Assembly (NCBI GenBank): GCA_035041965.1
Contig: JAPYMA010000945.1
Coordinates: forward strand, 45,009 to 109,008
Direction: 5' to 3'
From: Anisakis pegreffii
Taxonomy: Eukaryota > Nematoda > Chromadorea > Rhabditida > Anisakidae
DNA: 64,000 nucleotides
Within the stretch, counting starts at the first letter, position 1; every line of letters starts with the position of its first letter. Shown here piece by piece: positions 13,068 through 25,344 of the stretch. Below the pieces are notes generated by a model. It searched no databases. It had not been told where the DNA came from and saw nothing but the letters and a program-made list of their open reading frames with translations. A program made the translations under genes and the position numbers.

Positions 13068-15933
13068 CAATGGAGGTATTCAGGGATATGTTTTCTTTGC
13101 AATAATACCAATAATGAATATTTGGTATTCCTTCCAACGATGAGTGGAATAATGAAAAATTTATATACAGCACATCATATTGCAACCACTGCCGCTACTT
13201 CACTTCACTGAACAACATATGATTCGATGCCTGAAAATGCTTGCTTTGCGTTGACTGGAAAATGCGATCTGAACACAAATATTTATGAGTAGCTTTTTTC
13301 TTGTATCGTTCATTACACGCTTCATTGTTATTGAGCTGATATTTCAATAAATTTTTGATTTCGGGAATATTGATCAAATTCTGATAATCTTCAGATGTTC
13401 ATGACTGTGTGACACAATCAGTAGCAGAAATAAACACAAGAAAACATTGCACAGAGCATTGTAAACATCATGATAAATAACACAAATTAGAGAAGCGATT
13501 CAGTGTTGATGTTGTTGGCATTATAGTAGACGGCAGCAAATGAAGAAATTGGCGATGACACGTGTGTGCATAATAAGTTTTATTGTGAAAGACAACTGAT
13601 TGAGTGCGATCGATAATGCTAATCGATCTCACCGTCATTGGTGCCGGCCGATTTGAATTGTAAGTGCCGATCATTTGAATGCAACCGAAAAAACACTTAT
13701 TTGAAGGATATCACAATCTCTTCATTAATCATATGCCTGGCAATATAAACGTGTATATAAATGTATATATATGTAGGTCAAACCGAACGTTCAAACAAAA
13801 TTTACAATATAAGTAATTCCTCACAACGGTGTTTTAAATGTCTCAAAACTGGTTCAAATTGCTTTAATACGCAATAAAATGAGGCAGCTTAAAAAGTAGA
13901 AGATGCGCAACAATAATTAGCGTGAAAACACAAATATAACACATTCGTTCGGCATAATTACCGCTAATTAATTAAAAAATTGCGCAAGTAAAATAAAAGT
14001 GGATCGTTCGCGAATGACATTTCACGCCGACGCGTCTCGGCTCATCGCCAAGAACGGACCGGTGGAGCGATTTGCTGAATGAAAAGTCCGAAAAGTGAGG
14101 GGTGGGCAAAATATTTTTACGATACGTTCCCATTATCGGTTTTGCGCTCAAACTGGGTCAGTACTGAATCATTTTGGATTTCAACTTTAGGATAAGTTCG
14201 AAACCCATTTATCAATATTTCTAACAGCTAAAATGTCGATTTGGTGGATTTTCGATAGAGTTATAGGCAAAAAACTGTCAAAATTTTGCACCCGATTTGA
14301 AAGTGCGCTCAAACGTTCTCACAACGAAGGCAAACCCGCGAAATTAAATGTTGGCGTTCAACTTGCAATTTGCAAATCCCTATATCCGCATCGTTAAAGT
14401 CATGATATCCGAGATATTTGTGCTCATTGAGATTGACGGTTGCAGTCGACGCCCGCGGACAGCGAATTAATTCTGACCTGTATGGCTCATACCTGACATT
14501 AAATCCAAACCTCTTCATCCGTGAGAGGTATAAGGATTTCGGGTTCCGGCATCGTGGATTTTCAAACGATAAATCATTGATATATTTCTTAATTAAGTAG
14601 CGTTAATTTTGACGAGTGGATAAGTTATATTTGTGTTTTTCACACTGATTGTTGTTCCGTTGTCAGGAATTACTTTCATTGTAAATCTTGTTTGAACTCT
14701 CGGTTTGATGTCTGTTCAATGAATATTTTTTTAAGAATCGCGGTATTTTTAGCCGTAGACTTAGATTATTTGTTATTCATACTCCCTAGCATCTGGTTCG
14801 CCTAGTTTATAACGCTGAACTGTGAGATATTGTTCGAATTAGGTTGAGCTTGAGCTCTGGTAAGCGCATTTGAATGAATCAGAATGTAATTGTTCTAATG
14901 TACATTCCTAATGGAGTTTTCGTTAATTTTTACTGTGTTATTTATGATTTGTTATGTTTACTGTGAAGTTATCGAAATGTTTAATAAATGTTTCATTTTG
15001 TCCTTTTGAATTGTATTTGTACCTATGGAATTGAAAGAATATTGTAATCATTCATATAATATAACCAGAAATTTATTATGAAAGACATTCGGTTTCCCTT
15101 TCAATCAATTTCAACAAATTAAAACTTGACTGGTTCAATTTACATTCACCACGAAGTTGTCATTGTCTTACATTACTTTTTATTCCCTTCTCTGTGATAT
15201 TTGTTTATGTTTAAAGGATTTTTTTAGAATACCATCACAGTCTTCATTGCTTTTTAATACTGCTGATAAAAATTGTATTCAATTGAGCCAACTTGTGATG
15301 GTTATTATGTAATTGACTATATTATGAAGGTAATGTTTAATAGTAATCGTGTGTACGTATATTATGAAAGATTTTTAATAAATAAAAATGAACAACAAGA
15401 ACTTGTGTTGTTTTCACGTGGAAAGTTTCAACGAAATAAAATATTTTGATCTTGAGAGGGAGATTGCTTCTCTGTTTGTTTGACTACTCGCTCGTTGACC
15501 ACTTACCAATTAACAGCGGCAAACAAGTGAGTAGTCGAAGACTCGAAGAAGACCCGAAATTAATAAAAGGTCGACTTACGAAGTCAATTTCAACGTCCCG
15601 GACAACCCGGACGGCACAAAAAAGTCTGTAAACTTGGATTTGTGAAGCATATTAAAGAGTGAAACCCGATACCAACACTCAAAGTTCGACATCACTTGAA
15701 TTCTTCCGAGAGCCGACAGATGTTCAAAAAAAATCGCTCGTTTGAATACTGGCAAAAATTTTGCGGATTCCAAAAGTTTTTGGAAACATTCAACCGAAAA
15801 ATGCCAAAAATCATTGACGCTGCGCGGAGCTGAACCTACGACCTTCAGTGCGATGGAACAATTGGGTGAAACAAATGCACCACTGATAATGACTGTTCTT
15901 CTGAAAGCAATCTTTTCATCTCAGGTCTATCGA

Positions 15934-15973
15934 AATCTATCATCCTATTCGAGGGCCCCTAATTGTTTTCTTC
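15934..15973 (+). repeat. 40-bp exact direct repeat, copy 1
   Basis: Begins AATCTATCATCC and ends TTGTTTTCTTC. The identical sequence recurs at 16636-16675, 702 bp downstream. The flanks differ, so this is a short shared segment, perhaps part of a mobile element. Confidence 0.85.
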
Positions 15974-16635
15974 CCACAATTCAGTACTTTTTGCAATCCA
16001 CTCATCAGTCCAAATCGACTGGTACTAAAATTATCGAAAAATGAGCGAAAAATCACCTCGTTGTGGAACTTCACAAAACTCCTGACCATACATACCCCCT
16101 ATGACCTCCAAATCGGCATTCTCAAAATACTGACGGGGCTTCTACTAGCTGCTGAATGGAGCATCTGAGGTTTCGCAGGCTTCTACCAGAGAACAGGACG
16201 AAGTGACGGTCAGCTCGAGCAATTTACTATTTCAATTGCCACCGCTCTCCTGTGGTCATGTTCATGAATTGCCTCACTCAGTAGTCAGTTGATAGATGAA
16301 ACAGGAGCATGTACATTAACCGCTGACAACAAACTGATTAAGATACCGACACGAAGCCTGACCCATGGCCGCCGGACGAGAAACGAAGAAGGTTTTTTTC
16401 CGAAGAAACGCTTTCTCCACGAAAGAAAAAAGCTGAGCACAAATTAGAGACAGCAGCCTTTTCTATGCGTATCACCGATGTTCAAGCAATGACACTCGTT
16501 CAATCTTACAGATGTCATCTCAGGACTTACGCTAACATGCATTAAACGTTCTATTATAAATGCCGTATCCTTCCTATGCTATGCTAAGCGACTTTTGAAG
16601 AGTTGTCTTTCCTAAACTCTGTCTCCTTCCGAGAG

Positions 16636-16675
16636 AATCTATCATCCTATTCGAGGGCCCCTAATTGTTTTCTTC
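16636..16675 (+). repeat. 40-bp exact direct repeat, copy 2
   Basis: Second copy of the sequence at 15934-15973. Confidence 0.85.
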
Positions 16676-17929
16676 TCATATCGTCACGTTTTTCGAAATA
16701 ATCTCATTCATTCTTTGAGATTAATTTTACTATGCTAAAGATATGCGTGATGATTTTCTCGTGAAATGTCCCTTTATATGTGATCACTCGTTTCAGTTAC
16801 ACCTTGCTGAATCGCTAACACTGTTGCAATAACATATTTTCAAAATGACTTCTCATATAGATATTTTGATAAGGCTTTAAATTTCAAGTTACTAATCCCC
16901 AACTGCGATGCAAACAATCGTGTCAAGACTAGAACCTATACTGAACCTGAATTTCTCCGAATTTATCAACACAACTACAACAGCTGCCGTCTCAACAATC
17001 CTAAACCGATACTCGTCGATCTTTTCGAGCTTGTTCGGTGTGATGTGTGGTAACACGTGAAAAAATGTTTATGCAGCTGTCGCGCCACGCACCATTCATA
17101 TTTTCATATTTATCCTAATCTCAGCAAATTTATGAGCATACGTTTAGGCAAGAGCCTAAAACTCGATCATGTCCTTATCATGTGACATGCGGATAGTTTT
17201 TGTGGGGTTCTTTAGGCACTTTGCGATCCTGGCTCAATAACGGAATCCTATCACATCATGCCTAGCAATACTTCCTCTCATTATGCATGGCGCGACAGCA
17301 TCAAACAGATCGATGAAGGCACGAAAGCATGAAATAATCACATCAACAACAGTGCAGGACAATCACGTGGACAACAACAACAGCAACACAACAATCAAAC
17401 AGATATTGACATCAACACGAGATTTCAATGCTCACATCCTATCAAACAATCCAAAATAAGCTAACATGAACAAATTTTAAAAGAACACGTTGAAAAAGAA
17501 ATACAATCAAGCGAGCTGAAGTCATTTCGGTTCAACTTAAAATCAGTTTGAGATCAAGTCAAGCTATTGTTAAGTGAATCTTGACTCAGGTCTTGCCTCC
17601 GTCTACACAAGGTATGAGAGCAATCCGGAGAATGCTATCTGCCTTTCTATTCCCCAAGTTGTCAAGTGAACGCTCGAATTATATACCATGAGAAAATTTC
17701 GCAGTAAAACCCCACTACTATTTCCAAAACATACACATCAACTCATTCCAGGCCTGAGAAGACCTGGTGTTACCGATAAAGAGAAAAGTCTAACCTCTAT
17801 GCACAGTTCAAACCCCGGTTGTCTGTTCAACTCTGGCCTGAAATATAAGCTCTCGAAAGTGGTCGACTGTTAAGAACAGAGGTGATGACTTTGAAATTTG
17901 ATGGTATTTAATTATCTCTCAGTTAGCAA

Positions 17930-20519
17930 ACTGAAAACCCATAACGCTTCACATCCCATTTGAATGGATTTCTCAAAGTTATCAGGTACCTTATTAGCAC
18001 TAACTACAGAAAATAACTGCACTGGCAAGGGAAATAAGGATTGTATCATAGAAGTGTATGAATGCCATCATGACACTAGCTAATAGATAAGCTTCGGCGA
18101 GTAACCACAAACATCTGAGAGATTTCTCCTCATAGCACATTTGATAGCATTGGAACTTATTCCAGCTGTTATCAAACAGCACTACAAAAAGACGTTCTTC
18201 GAGTCACCAGTCAGCAACTCGACTCTACAGGTGAGTGGTCCAGGCGAACTTTCCAGACCTACCGCTAACTTCATAAGGCTATTCATACCCTACGTTCATG
18301 AAACTCAGTTTTATACGGATATTTTTATTCCTTTCATATGCCAGTGTAGCTATCAAAACAAAACTGATGAACCCATAATGCCTCTCCCCTCATATGAATG
18401 GATTTCTCAAACTTATCAGGTACCTTATTAGCACTAACTACAGAAAATAACTGCACTGGCAAGGGAAATAAGGATTGTATCATAGAAGTGTATGAATGCC
18501 ATCATGACACTAGCTAATAGATAAGCTTCGGCGAGTAACCACAAACATCTGAGAGATTTCTCCTCATAGCACATTTGATAGCATTGGAACTTATTCCAGC
18601 TGTTATCAAACAGCACTACAAAAAGACGTTCTTCGAGTCACCAGTCAGCAACTCGACTCTACAGGTGAGTGGTCCAGGCGAACTTTCCAGACCTACCGCT
18701 AACTTCATAAGGCTATTCATACCCTACGTTCATGAAACTCAGTTTTATACGGATATTTTTATTCCTTTCATATGCCAGTGTAGCTATCAAAACAAAACTG
18801 ATGAACCCATAATGCCTCTCCCCTCATATGAATGGATTTCTCAAACTTATCAGGTACCTTATTAGCACTAACTACAGAAAATAACTGCACTGGCAAGGGA
18901 AATAAGGATTGTATCATAGAAGTGTATGAATGCCATCATGACACTAGCTAATAGATAAGCTTCGGCGAGTAACCACAAACATCTGAGAGATTTCTCCTCA
19001 TAGCACATTTGATAGCATTGGAACTTATTCCAGCTGTTATCAAACAGCACTACAAAAAGACGTTCTTCGAGTCACCAGTCAGCAACTCGACTCTACAGGT
19101 GAGTGGTCCAGGCGAACTTTCCAGACCTACCGCTAACTTCATAAGGCTATTCATACCCTACGTTCATGAAACTCAGTTTTATACGGATATTTTTATTCCT
19201 TTCATATGCCAGTGTAGCTATCAAAACAAAACTGATGAACCCATAATGCCTCTCCCCTCATATGAATGGATTTCTCAAACTTATCAGGTACCTTATTAGC
19301 ACTAACTACAGAAAATAACTGCACTGGCAAGGGAAATAAGGATTGTATCATAGAAGTGTATGAATGCCATCATGACACTAGCTAATAGATAAGCTTCGGC
19401 GAGTAACCACAAACATCTGAGAGATTTCTCCTCATAGCACATTTGATAGCATTGGAACTTATTCCAGCTGTTATCAAACAGCACTACAAAAAGACGTTCT
19501 TCGAGTCACCAGTCAGCAACTCGACTCTACAGGTGAGTGGTCCAGGCGAACTTTCCAGACCTACCGCTAACTTCATAAGGCTATTCATACCCTACGTTCA
19601 TGAAACTCAGTTTTATACGGATATTTTTATTCCTTTCATATGCCAGTGTAGCTATCAAAACAAAACTGATGAACCCATAATGCCTCTCCCCTCATATGAA
19701 TGGATTTCTCAAACTTATCAGGTACCTTATTAGCACTAACTACAGAAAATAACTGCACTGGCAAGGGAAATAAGGATTGTATCATAGAAGTGTATGAATG
19801 CCATCATGACACTAGCTAATAGATAAGCTTCGGCGAGTAACCACAAACATCTGAGAGATTTCTCCTCATAGCACATTTGATAGCATTGGAACTTATTCCA
19901 GCTGTTATCAAACAGCACTACAAAAAGACGTTCTTCGAGTCACCAGTCAGCAACTCGACTCTACAGGTGAGTGGTCCAGGCGAACTTTCCAGACCTACCG
20001 CTAACTTCATAAGGCTATTCATACCCTACGTTCATGAAACTCAGTTTTATACGGATATTTTTATTCCTTTCATATGCCAGTGTAGCTATCAAAACAAAAC
20101 TGATGAACCCATAATGCCTCTCCCCTCATATGAATGGATTTCTCAAACTTATCAGGTACCTTATTAGCACTAACTACAGAAAATAACTGCACTGGCAAGG
20201 GAAATAAGGATTGTATCATAGAAGTGTATGAATGCCATCATGACACTAGCTAATAGATAAGCTTCGGCGAGTAACCACAAACATCTGAGAGATTTCTCCT
20301 CATAGCACATTTGATAGCATTGGAACTTATTCCAGCTGTTATCAAACAGCACTACAAAAAGACGTTCTTCGAGTCACCAGTCAGCAACTCGACTCTACAG
20401 GTGAGTGGTCCAGGCGAACTTTCCAGACCTACCGCTAACTTCATAAGGCTATTCATACCCTACGTTCATGAAACTCAGTTTTATACGGATATTTTTATTC
20501 CTTTCATATGCCAGTGTAG
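17930..20519. repeat. 434-bp tandem array, about 6 units
   Basis: Units start every 434 bp (18000, 18434, 18868, 19302, 19736, 20170). The interior copies look identical base for base wherever I compared them. The left end fades into a copy about 80% similar (17930-17990). The right end stops at about 20519 inside the unit, where TGTAGCTAT becomes TGTAGTTAT and then unrelated sequence. Each unit carries a plus-strand open frame of 96 codons (first at 18141-18431), a polypyrimidine acceptor-like TTTCTCCTCATAG, a perfect donor-like CAG/GTGAGT and a second CAG/GTACCT. Because 434 is not a multiple of 3, no frame runs through the array. It may be a satellite or a recently amplified gene fragment. 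An assembly artefact is possible given the perfect homogeneity. Confidence 0.97.
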
Positions 20520-20664
20520 TTATTGTGAACACCTACTACAGTCCCTGCCGCAGCAAACTATTCTCTTATGCGATACCTCTAACTCTAACGAGCGATCAGT
20601 TCCAAGAGCTTGTTCCTCAGCTATGAGTTTACTAGGTTATTGCCACTGGGCTGTGCATAGATGA
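20311..20664 (+). other. Open frame crossing the array's right boundary
   Basis: The last array copy's 96-codon frame continues past the array into unique sequence and reaches 117 codons. The extra part is Cys-rich (begins CSYCEHLLQSL). Read alone, the unit frame contains a hydrophobic stretch (FIRLFIPYV) and looks plausibly protein-coding, but I recognise no family. It is listed because the array edge falls inside this frame, as expected if a coding segment was the source of the amplification. Confidence 0.25.
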
Positions 20665-23600
20665 CTGAATACTTCTGTGAATCGCATGCCTATGTCTGGT
20701 CAGGTTAGTTCATGTCCACGTCAAGTTGAATGAATTTAAGAAATCTCAAATTCAATTTCAAATCGAGGTCAATCAATCTCATGCGATGCCAGATCCGCCA
20801 AGCGATCGTCAACTAATGGTAAAATTGCATTCATGTATTTTCAAATTTTTGGCTCACAATCAGTGAGCTTTAATAGTCAATCTAAGTCAATTCAATTTTC
20901 TGCTTTTTAGGACTAAGTTAAATCAAATTATGTGATAACTGCGATAGCTACCTCAATAAATATCAGATAACGTGTTACTCTCATACCAGGTTAAAGTCCA
21001 ACACGGTTCATGTAATTGAGTCCACATTGTGGGAGTGGGGTGGGAAGAGGAATGACGGGATGCTCAAACTGAAAAAAAATTTCAGTTAGGTGGGATGGGT
21101 CATACACAAGGCCAGTCCAAGTCCCTACCTCTGGCTCCAGAGTTAAGCGGGTCATTACGTGCCGCATCCCTCCTTTGCCCTACCGCATCCCTAAGAAAAA
21201 TAATTATAACATTGACAACAGCGATTAATCTACAAAATAAATGAATAAATAAATAAATAAACAACGAAAACATTCATGAAAACTGTTAAGAATAAACATA
21301 ATACTGTGTACAACAATCAATCGATTCGCAATATTAAAGAATAAATGCAAAATAAAATTCAATAGGCCGTAATTTGAGTCAGAATTTGTTAAATTTTTTC
21401 TTTGATATCGAATTGTTTTCTCAGGTCTGAGGGGATTGAATGAAACATTTACAGAGCACCACTGTCTCTTCAGATCCTGTCATGAAGGGGAACAGAGATA
21501 TGTGCATGCCTTCGAGAAATGATTGACAACGATAGTTGGAGGCCCCCTAAACTTCTCAGCATGTGACAATACAATGACCGAAATACATTACATTTAACAC
21601 TAATAACAATAATACCACGCAATGACATTAATAACCGAATTAAAAATCACTAAAAAAACCCCCACTCAAAAGCTAGGAGGCATAAGCATCTTCAGTATTG
21701 CACAACACATTTCTACAGAAAATAATGTTTCATATCAATATACAATGCACGACACTATAGGTCACTGTATTGTCTTCTATTCTCAATGGGTCGGATACAA
21801 ACAATATACGACTTACAAGTAACTGATAACATATAATTCACAAACATACAATTTACAATTGAACGAGTCAATAATAAATTAAGCATGCCAAAAGTGGTCA
21901 CTGATCACAACTTAATTTTATTTTTTGTCCCTATGCTCAAATATAAATGAAAATAAGTAATAAAAAAGGGGGTGGGGGATGTTTTTTATTTATTTGAGTT
22001 CCGATGAAAAGGGAAATAAATGAAAGGTAAAGTTGAAACTCCTAACCCTGCGCTTTCTCGCGCTATCGTACCATATTAAGGTATGTATATTGTCGTACCA
22101 TACTGTTGTCATATTGTTATCTTGTCGCTATCGCATCATGTTGTTGCTTATTGTTAGATGATTGTGGTCATTTTGATATCGCTGTAGACATGAGAATTGT
22201 TGCACATTGATGATTCATCTTGTTGTTGCTAATCGTCGAACACCGTCGAGCCACCACCATCGATCGCCGTACCCGATCGTCCATCGAAGACGAGAGTAGA
22301 GTTGAAACCACTGGTAAGTCCAGCTAGAATTGGATGACGGTTTAATGATGACAAAATTTATCATTTTCAGGCATGTACCGCATTGTTACAGTACCAAAAA
22401 TACCAACGTCTGCGTTAATATTACATCTGTTATCATGAAACTGTTTCATAAACAACGTCAACTCATCTAATAGAGAGTATCCACACTCACTGAGAATATG
22501 GTAAATTCATATCAGATCAAGAGAAGGTGACAGACTGATTAGTAATCAAGTCATTTCAAACCACTGATTAGAAAATTAAATTATCACAAAAAAGTTCCAA
22601 TTCCCCACCTTACAGCGAAGATACCGTAGTTTTTTGCCAGTAAATCGCGACCAACGACGACTAATGTAATCTGTTTGCCTCCTCGCTCGCTCGCTCATCT
22701 CCATATGCACGCCTGAAACAATATCAAATAGCTAATTTGCAGCTTTCATCATAAGCAGTTCAGTACGATCCTTATTGATAACACACTTCTCATTAACAAA
22801 TTATTCGCACACGTTAAAATAATATAGCGATGGTGATGATTTAATAACATACCACCTACACTGCAAATATTACCTTATTTCAGTATTCAAACTGAATTCA
22901 AACATTGGACTAGGACAATCGTTCCTGCCCTCCTCTTTAGCGAGACCTGTCCCCTTGTTATATCTTCTCTTAATCTATATAATTACTGACCTTTGAAATA
23001 CTATGATACTAATAAAGTTGAAAAATTTAGTGGATATTTGAACCAAAAATATCTTTGACGCACTGATGAATTATACTAGAAAAAGCATGAACAGAATAAA
23101 ATCATGAATTACATCACGTACGCAGCACCAACTTATCGCACAAAACGACACGATAGAAATGAACGATGAAAATATGAATGTTGTGAGCGAAACAATCACA
23201 GTGCATGATCTGTGTTGATCAGTTGGTATGGTACCATTGACATATCGATAAAATACCACTGACAGATCATGTAGTGCACGTTTATGATCAGAACGAGGCA
23301 TATACATTCCAATATCAATGGAATGTATATGAGGTGATCAACGAGATGATCAGCGAGTGAATTCCAGTATCAATGAAGAAAAGAAAAAAATTCGGTTTCC
23401 TTCGGCGAATAGTCGAAATTGAAAAAAATTGGGTGTACAGACTCTAATGAACATCAAAAAATGGAATCAGTTGTACAGTCATTGTAAATTAATTGAAAGT
23501 GATTTAAGTCATCATGGTGGCTAAAAATCGATGGGTAGGTGGGGTGTTTGTTTTCGTCATCAGGCCGAGGATTGTCGAAATAGCATTGCGATGGCTAGTA

Positions 23601-24470
23601 AGAAAGAAAATAGAACGGGAATATACGAGGGAGTAGAGACGCAGAGGTCTCATGATTCTCGAGTATCATGCTTCAGATGCGAGCGTGCGTAGGTGTGCAC
23701 GTGCGTGTTTAAAGCATTGTAAGTATGGAACATCGCTTGACGCTTTTTGACTGATGCATTCACAAGCCCACTGCAAAATTCCATTGTATTGACAATACAT
23801 CGGTGTTGGTTGTTTTCATATGATAGTGTTCGTTGGTGACTTTCTTTGAAACTCTCTTTGTTGTATTGACATCGAAATGAGTAATCCTGCGGAACCGGAA
23901 ACGAAACTCATTGTGAGCATACAGGCCATCTGACATTACTACTGATAACTTATTCAGCGTTGATCATCACTTGTCAACACAGAATTAGGAATTCAGCTGT
24001 AGTTCGGGAATTGATAAGCATTATCAGTCAGCAACTTATACACTTTTTTTCTAGTGGATGTAAAGAAATCGTTGTGCTGTTGAGCCAATATGAGCACTCT
24101 AGAACGCCTGAAAATGCTGCTCCTGATCCTTCTGTGGTAGTGCATTATAGATCGTATTTGTTTGTTTGGTTTGACACTCCCAGAAGAACAGTCTCACACA
24201 ATTGTTTCAACGCACTTAATATCGCAGATTCAACTCCGCACAGCGTCAATGATTGTTGACATTTTTCGGTTGCATCTCGTCTTAATCATTGAGTCTCGAT
24301 TCAGAACATAACCAGTATGAAACTCCGAAAGTTCAAATTCAAATTCAGAGTAGTCACTGTGCAAACTAAAAATTTAAAGGTATTGTAAAAAAGTGCGGCG
24401 TTAACACTAACGTGTTGATCGTTCGACGAGGTGGAGCGGTCATATAAATGACAATTGCGTAGCAGTTAAC
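20520..24470. other. Gene-poor interval
   Basis: No recognisable exon. G-rich and pyrimidine-rich stretches occur at 21030-21190 and 21960-21980, with AATA repeats near 21240. A perfect 13-bp inverted repeat lies at 23299-23331. A short plus-strand start with a donor-like GTGAGC (ATG at about 23878) has no phase-compatible next exon. Confidence 0.5.
23299..23331. repeat. Perfect 13-bp inverted repeat
   Basis: Arms CATATACATTCCA and TGGAATGTATATG are exact reverse complements around a 7-nt loop. Confidence 0.8.
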
Positions 24471-24482
24471 AATCATTTAAGC

Positions 24483-24736
24483 CAGTGTTTCTCAACCTTT
24501 TTTCCGCTTTCACCTCTTAACGAATTTCAAAATGTCCTCGCACCCCTCACGACAACAGTTAAAAGGTTCCTCCAGCCTTCTTGAAAATATATACGTTACA
24601 GTCCACCCTCGCTTACTTTATTCACACGTATGCGTTAAAACCCGCCCTCGCCTACAAAAAGTGAAGTATTAGATCGCACCCCGGAATACTACCTCACATC
24701 CCCAACGGGTGCGAGCACCGTGCTTGAGAAAGCCTC
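24483..24736. mobile_element. hAT-type MITE with target-site duplication
   Basis: A 254-bp non-coding element begins CAGTGTTTCTCAACC, a classic hAT terminus, and ends with the imperfect inverse (CTTGAGAAAGCCTC). It is flanked by the direct repeat ATTTAAGC at 24475-24482 and 24737-24744, the 8-bp duplication length typical of hAT insertions. It contains C-rich motifs (ACCCGCCCTCGCCTAC, CACCCCGGAATAC) that recur in the relic at 55214. There is no coding capacity, so it would move only with a transposase supplied elsewhere. Confidence 0.85.
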
Positions 24737-24744
24737 ATTTAAGC

Positions 24745-25344
24745 GTTCACAATATCCACATTTTTATTGTGCCTAACCCATAAAATGTCAAAAGTGAATC
24801 AAACCACTTATAGTTACATTGTGCAAAATACGTCAACAAAAGCAACAAAACAGAGCAAGTTTTCAATTATACATAACGGAGATCAACGTTTAGTGATGAA
24901 TATCTCTGAGCATGGAGTCGTTTTGTACTAACTGCAAGTGAAAATGCAGTTAAATTCGCTTGTGCAAATATTTATGCAGCAACATTGTTCTGCTAATTTC
25001 TCTCGGCATGACCAATCCATTCGGAATCTTTTCGCTCACCACAAACAATCTGATTAATATTTGAAATTTATGGAAACTTCAACGGAATATCGTCTAAAAA
25101 ATGACGTTCATCTCAAAATGGAGGAATTCATAAAGTTATGCAATGAATAAATGCTGTTTCCACACAGAACGTCGCACAGAATCAACCTCACAAAAACATT
25201 CAATTACATACATGAAACCAATAGAATAAGTTTATGTAATTTACATAACGAATCAAGTAAATTAACGAAGAAAAGAGTTAATTTAGATGAGAAGACGAAA
25301 ACACATCTGAAATAGAGACATACAAAATCAAAAGTGAAATCGAA
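24745..25344. other. CDK7 downstream flank, no gene seen
   Basis: AT-rich sequence between the MITE and the CDK7 stop codon. It presumably holds the CDK7 3' UTR. I see no further exon. Confidence 0.5.

Larger units (their letters stand above)
13100..17925. other. Gene-poor interval
   Basis: No exon with recognisable homology and no convincing splice chain was found on either strand. Short open frames are scattered and low in information. A CAA-rich stretch lies at about 17340-17400, and an exact 40-bp direct repeat at 15934-15973 and 16636-16675. Confidence 0.5.

Noticed and set aside
22900..22960. Possible CRISPR-like or prokaryotic elements
   Set aside because: The window is eukaryotic with spliced genes. 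No spaced direct repeats of array type were seen.
23878..24259. Plus-strand start MSNPAEPETKLI with donor GTGAGC, followed by a 99-codon open frame
   Set aside because: No acceptor joins the two in phase, and neither part is recognised.
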